A stretch of 58,026 nt of DNA, taken from contig PEBX01000009.1 of NCBI GenBank assembly GCA_003050645.1, forward strand, positions 1-58,026, given 5' to 3'. The DNA is from Candidatus Carbonibacillus altaicus (GTDB lineage: Bacteria > Bacillota > Bacilli > Thermicanales > DSM-22653). Position numbers and translations under genes: made by a program. Below are positions 54,950 through 58,026 of the stretch, piece after piece. The notes below the pieces were generated by a model that saw only the letters and a program-made list of their open reading frames with translations, was not told the origin of the DNA and did no database searches. The number at the start of each line of letters is the position of its first letter. Positions within the stretch are counted from its first letter, which is position 1.

Positions 54950-55049
54950 ATTAGAACATCGGCGTGAGCACGTTGCCAAGCAGGCCTTACGGAAATTGCA
55001 ATCTTTGGGTTATACCGTTTCTTCTATTATGGCCTTTGTTCAGAATTAA
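54950..55049 (+). pseudogene. Possible transposase C-terminal scar
   Basis: The plus-strand frame reads EHRREHVAKQALRKLQSLGY followed by TVS and ends at TAA (55047-55049). Tails of the form His-x-x-x-Ala-x-x-x-Leu-x-x-Leu-Gly-Tyr-x-Val occur at the ends of several transposases. There is no start or upstream domain. The call rests on a short motif only. Confidence 0.25.
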
Positions 55050-55178
55050 AATGAGGAGATGGAGCATGGCAGCCGTCTCGGCTCTGGTGGAAGAATGGGT
55101 GAAGAGGAATTGATTCTTCCTATTCTCCTTGATGATTCCGTAGTTGACAACGGAACGAACTCCTTCCACCGCCCATGG
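54987..55178 (-). pseudogene. Isolated, degraded SLH module
   Basis: The minus-strand frame opens after a stop with PWAVEGVRSVVNYGIIKENR and continues with STRAETAAMLHLLILI. This follows the SLH pattern: Trp-Ala, a helix, Gly-Ile-Ile, then Thr-Arg-Ala-Glu-x-Ala and a helix. The usual Gly-Tyr/Phe-x-Pro middle is eroded. No signal peptide or further SLH module is attached, so it is best seen as the remnant of a former surface protein gene. Confidence 0.45.
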
Positions 55179-55188
55179 TTAACACCTT

Positions 55189-55689
55189 TTAATAATCACG
55201 AAATTGTGATGTAGTATAGTAAACGTTCCGGATGTTAGGAAGTTCGATTTCTACACTTTTCATTTTATAAGCAAGCTTCTTATCTACTGTTAAAAAACTT
55301 GTCCCAAAAAGATCAGCAATGGACGCATTTACCGCATCTGCAGATCCCAGTGCCTTGGATAACTCAATCTGTTTTATTACGCTTTCTTCGTTTCCATCCA
55401 ATACATATAATATTTCATCTTCAATTAACCCTTTCACTCCGTTTGTAATCTTATCTTGCAAAGTATTAAGAGTTGTCATATCAAACTTAGTTTGATCGGC
55501 GGGATGTGCAGCTAGATATCTCTTCACAGGATCGTGGGCTAAATGGGTAATCTCATTAACTATGGTAGGATTCACATACAGAAATATGGATGTGTTCGTC
55601 CCATAGATATAGTGATCAAATAGCTCCTTCACAGCCGAATAATACGCGTCATACTCATTAAAATAGGCGAGTAATATTCCAGTATCCAC
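55189..55689 (-). CDS. PIN-domain ribonuclease, probable toxin (VapC-like)
   Basis: The 166-residue protein starts at GTG, eight bases after GGCGAGG. PIN acidic residues are recognisable: Asp2 in MDTGILLAYF, Glu in TIVNEITHLA, Asp in GSADAVNASIADLF and the final FLTVDKKLAYK. The fold is that of VapC-like toxins that cleave tRNA or rRNA. The middle (60-110) is longer than in typical VapC of about 130 residues. A 50-residue basic gene lies just upstream, as expected of an antitoxin. The block is markedly A/T-rich compared with its neighbours, which suggests recent transfer. Confidence 0.75.
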   Translation of the reverse strand: MDTGILLAYFNEYDAYYSAVKELFDHYIYGTNTSIFLYVNPTIVNEITHLAHDPVKRYLAAHPADQTKFDMTTLNTLQDKITNGVKGLIEDEILYVLDGNEESVIKQIELSKALGSADAVNASIADLFGTSFLTVDKKLAYKMKSVEIELPNIRNVYYTTSQFRDY

Positions 55690-55735
55690 TAAAATATCCT
55701 CGCCCTCTTGAAAACCAATGAAATTATTTGAGAAG

Positions 55736-55888
55736 TTAATGAGGTTTATGATGTTTTGCCCACTGGTAAATTTTGTTTAAATCAACCGGAATTGACGCAG
55801 ACCCCTGATATCTCTTCATAAGTTCCTTCTTCTTTTTTGTTAAACCTGTTTTTCCTTCTTTGTTAATGGGTTTAACTGCGGGAAACAT
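55736..55888 (-). CDS. Small basic protein upstream of the PIN gene, probable antitoxin
   Basis: The 50-codon gene starts at ATG after GGAGGAGAATGAT and ends 46 bases before the PIN start. The sequence is Lys-rich (GKTGLTKKKKELMKRYQ) and ends with IPVDLNKIYQWAKHHKPH. The position, size and strong ribosome binding site support a real gene. No DNA-binding fold is recognisable from the sequence, so the antitoxin role comes from context only. Confidence 0.55.
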   Translation of the reverse strand: MFPAVKPINKEGKTGLTKKKKELMKRYQGSASIPVDLNKIYQWAKHHKPH

Positions 55889-55922
55889 ATCATTCTCCTC
55901 CATTTGATCCACAGCTTCGCCT

Positions 55923-55940
55923 CCTAATACGGTTATTAGG
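55923..55940. promoter_or_regulatory. Palindrome upstream of the putative antitoxin gene
   Basis: CCTAATA-N4-TATTAGG is a perfect 7-bp inverted repeat, 35 bases before the antitoxin start. Toxin-antitoxin pairs usually repress themselves through such a site. The remaining gap up to 56170 shows no convincing gene. Confidence 0.45.
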
Positions 55941-56170
55941 ATTAGTATATGCCGTGTCAGTCTGCAGTCGTGGTGGTAAAGGTATAGGTGATTTCACTGC
56001 TGAAAGCAATAAAAATTCATTCTTGAATTCATTATAAAGGTAAATCGAGGACAGTTCAATCGTAGATTTTAACAATTTTTGTTGTTGTTCTGTGATATTG
56101 TCATGTCATAACTGCTCAGATCTGTTCTTTACGAGGGGTGTTGGTTTGATGTACTTCGTTTACATCAATT

Positions 56171-57562
56171 TTACTTCGAAAGTATTTTTTCTGCCTTTTG
56201 AGTTGCAGCCTGAATAGCTGCCTCCGGCGTCGTTTTGGGATCAATCAGGGCGCGGCCGATCTCATCCTGTAAGACTTTGGCGATTTCCGGATACTGTTTG
56301 ATCATCGGGCGGGGTCCGGCATATTCGAGTTGATCGACTGCCACTTTAAAGAGTGGATATTCCTTATAAAGTGCTTGCATCTCCGGGCTTTCGACGGCAG
56401 AGAGACGGCTCGGTAGATAGCCAGTGTGGGTGCTCTGATAGATCGTCTGTTCTTTAGCGGTGATCCATTTAATAAACGTCCAGGCAGCTTCTTGTTTTTC
56501 TGGAGAAAGGCCAGCAGACATGACAATATTGGCCCCACCTGTTGGCACACCATACATCTTATTTTTAGGCATAAAGGTCGCTCCGAGCTCAAATCCTGCG
56601 CCTTTAGCTAGTTCTAACAACTTGGTCAGGTCGGCTGTAGAGGAGAAGTACATCGCCGAACGACCATTCTCAAAGTCAGTACGCGCAACGCTGCCTGCAT
56701 CGTCTGTCGTCGGTACTTTGAGCACACCCTCTTCTTTTAACATTTTCCAGAAGCGAACAGGTTCAATGCCTGCTTCGGAGTTAAAACCGATTTTGCCATC
56801 CGGTGTTATGACTTCGCCACCGCTTTCTTTGACCAGCGCTTCGTAATACCAGACGCTAGGAGCGAGCGTCATACCCACACGTTTTTCGGGGACGGTCAGC
56901 TTGCGCGCTGCATCCGCAAATTCATCCCATGTCTTGGGTCCAGCGAGATCAAGTCCCGCTTCTTTGAAAAGTGTTTTGTTGTAATAAAGGAGCGGTGTGC
57001 TGCGAAAATAAGGTAGAGCGTAAAGCTTTCCGTCAACATAGGAATTCCCCATCAGCCCCGGGATAAAATCGTTGATGTCGAGTTTATCCCGTTCGACAAA
57101 TGGCGTAAGATCTTGTGTGAGACCGGCTTGAGCAAAGACGCCGACAGAAGCAATTTCATTTTCCCACACCTCAGGGGCGTTGCCGGCGACAAAAGCGGAT
57201 TGAACTTTGGCATGCTGGTCGTCATATGTTCCCTGATAAGCGGCTTTCACTTCAATGTCGTCCTGGGATTCGTTAAACATTTTGACAAGCGCTTCTTTCG
57301 TTTCGCCGATTTTGTCTCCCCATGAATACCAGTAGTTGATGACGATCTTTTCTTTATTGGAGGTGCTGTCATTGCTAGCATTTCCGCCTGTGCTGGTGTT
57401 ACCCGTATTCGTGCCGGTGTTGCTCTTCGGTGTGCTACTAGCAGTCGGTGAAGATTGATCGGTACCGCAGGCGCTGAGCATCGTGATCAATGCGACAATC
57501 AGAAGGAACACGGTAAATGGTTTAACTTGACGATACACACGATCATGGATAACGGATTTCAT
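56171..57562 (-). CDS. Sugar or glycerol-phosphate ABC transporter substrate-binding lipoprotein (UgpB-like)
   Basis: The ATG at 57562 follows AAGGAGG, giving 463 residues. A lipoprotein signal ends in TMLSACGT, followed by a Ser/Thr/Asn/Gly-rich linker. The SBP_bac_1 domain has VKAAYQGTYDDQHAKVQSAF and GNAPEVWENEIAS. YALPYFRSTPLLYYNKTLFK, PKTWDEFADAARKL and TGYLPSR near the end resemble UgpB, the glycerol-3-phosphate receptor, more than maltose or raffinose receptors. That would match the phosphate theme of the neighbouring genes. It lies downstream of a MalG/UgpE-type permease gene. Confidence 0.85.
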   Translation of the reverse strand: MKSVIHDRVYRQVKPFTVFLLIVALITMLSACGTDQSSPTASSTPKSNTGTNTGNTSTGGNASNDSTSNKEKIVINYWYSWGDKIGETKEALVKMFNESQDDIEVKAAYQGTYDDQHAKVQSAFVAGNAPEVWENEIASVGVFAQAGLTQDLTPFVERDKLDINDFIPGLMGNSYVDGKLYALPYFRSTPLLYYNKTLFKEAGLDLAGPKTWDEFADAARKLTVPEKRVGMTLAPSVWYYEALVKESGGEVITPDGKIGFNSEAGIEPVRFWKMLKEEGVLKVPTTDDAGSVARTDFENGRSAMYFSSTADLTKLLELAKGAGFELGATFMPKNKMYGVPTGGANIVMSAGLSPEKQEAAWTFIKWITAKEQTIYQSTHTGYLPSRLSAVESPEMQALYKEYPLFKVAVDQLEYAGPRPMIKQYPEIAKVLQDEIGRALIDPKTTPEAAIQAATQKAEKILSK

Positions 57563-57634
57563 CAATCAATACCTCCTTCATAATTTAAAAAGCTGAATTC
57601 GATCGGATGGATCAGCAAGTCATTATATAAGACT

Positions 57635-58026
57635 TTACTTAATGCCGGTGTAGACAAATGCACGGACGATATAACGTTGTGCAATGAGGAACACGAACAG
57701 GATCGGCAGGACAAGGATAACGTTTCCGGCCATAACGATATGCCAGGCACTTCCCCCTTCCACCTGTCTTAATTTGGCGATGCCGAGGGGCAAGGTGCGA
57801 GCGGCATCATCTGTCGTCATAACGAGCGGCCAGAAGTAATCGTTCCAGTGGGTGATAAAGCTGAAAAGTGCAAACGTGATCAGCGCAGGTCTGGCCATTG
57901 GCACCATGATATTGAGGATAATCTGCCATTCTTTTGCTTCGTCAAGTCTGGCTGCTTCAATGAGTTCTTCTGGAACCTGTTTGAACGATTGACGCACAAG
58001 AAAAATGCCGAAAGCGCTGGATGCAA
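57635..58026 (-). CDS. ABC transporter permease, MalG/UgpE type (5' part beyond window)
   Basis: Only the C-terminal 130 residues are present; the frame stays open to the window edge. The EAA loop (ELIEAARLDEAKEWQIILNI), WNDYFWPLVM and the final GGSAWHIVMAGNVILVLPIL helix match the second permease of carbohydrate/glycerol-3-phosphate transporters. It works with the receptor encoded 72 bases downstream. Confidence 0.9.
   Translation of the reverse strand, partial: ASSAFGIFLVRQSFKQVPEELIEAARLDEAKEWQIILNIMVPMARPALITFALFSFITHWNDYFWPLVMTTDDAARTLPLGIAKLRQVEGGSAWHIVMAGNVILVLPILFVFLIAQRYIVRAFVYTGIK

Noticed and set aside
55890-56075. 61-codon minus-strand frame upstream of the antitoxin
   Set aside because: No ribosome binding site or family resemblance; it overlaps the palindrome and is probably non-coding.

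Overview
The window looks like a chromosomal segment of a member of the Bacillota, close to Bacillales. The gene set is Firmicute-like: a UPF0435/YfkK homologue, SLH-domain surface protein, IclR-controlled malate synthase, CsoR-family regulator and lipoprotein ABC receptors. Ribosome binding sites are strong (AGGAGG-like), with frequent GTG and TTG starts. Composition is around 50% G+C, lower in the CRISPR-Cas block and around the PIN-domain gene. No rRNA or tRNA gene was recognised.

Layout. 1-7945: possible IS200/IS605 end, a short DUF1048-like ORF, an M48 membrane protease, a DUF2062 protein, a GlcD-like FAD oxidase, a diacylglycerol-kinase-family lipid kinase and a DUF155/RMD1 protein. 8144-15592 (minus strand): a polar amino acid ABC transporter, a DUF2817 M14-like peptidase, a YfcC-type carrier and spermidine synthase. 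15628-23342: a two-repeat mini-CRISPR and a six-gene effector operon ordered cmr1-cmr6-cas10-cmr4-cmr5-cmr3, best read as subtype III-C with a Csx11-like Cas10. 23396-33806: IclR regulator and divergent malate synthase, YfkK/CsoR, MoaB, a peptide ABC receptor with two permeases, a thiolase and a DUF1284 protein. 33935-47674: one long surface-polysaccharide operon with Wzz, UDP-glucose dehydrogenase, UDP-glucuronate epimerase, flippase, three GT4 transferases, a Wzy-like protein, the initiating phosphosugar transferase and an O-antigen-ligase-like protein. 47852-54841: a promoter with five PhoP-box-like hexamers ahead of an SLH protein and a 1697-residue secreted double nucleotidase. 54842-56165: gene scars and a PIN toxin-antitoxin pair. 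56171-58026: a UgpB/UgpE-like ABC transporter cut by the window edge.

Three things stand out. First, the Cas10 of the type III locus appears to have lost both of its activities. The HD nuclease dyad reads His-Met and the GGDD cyclase site is missing, while the Cmr4 slicer aspartate is kept. No cas1, cas2, cas6 or ancillary nuclease is present, and the only CRISPR-like array is a single-spacer one in the 5' region of speE. Second, a large share of the intergenic gaps carry short tandem repeats of 13-24 nt. Each is a different sequence and they usually lie just before a start codon; similar duplications inside genes have periods divisible by three. Third, the right end looks like a phosphate-scavenging zone: PhoP-like boxes, S-layer-anchored protein, secreted nucleotidase and a transporter resembling glycerol-3-phosphate uptake systems.
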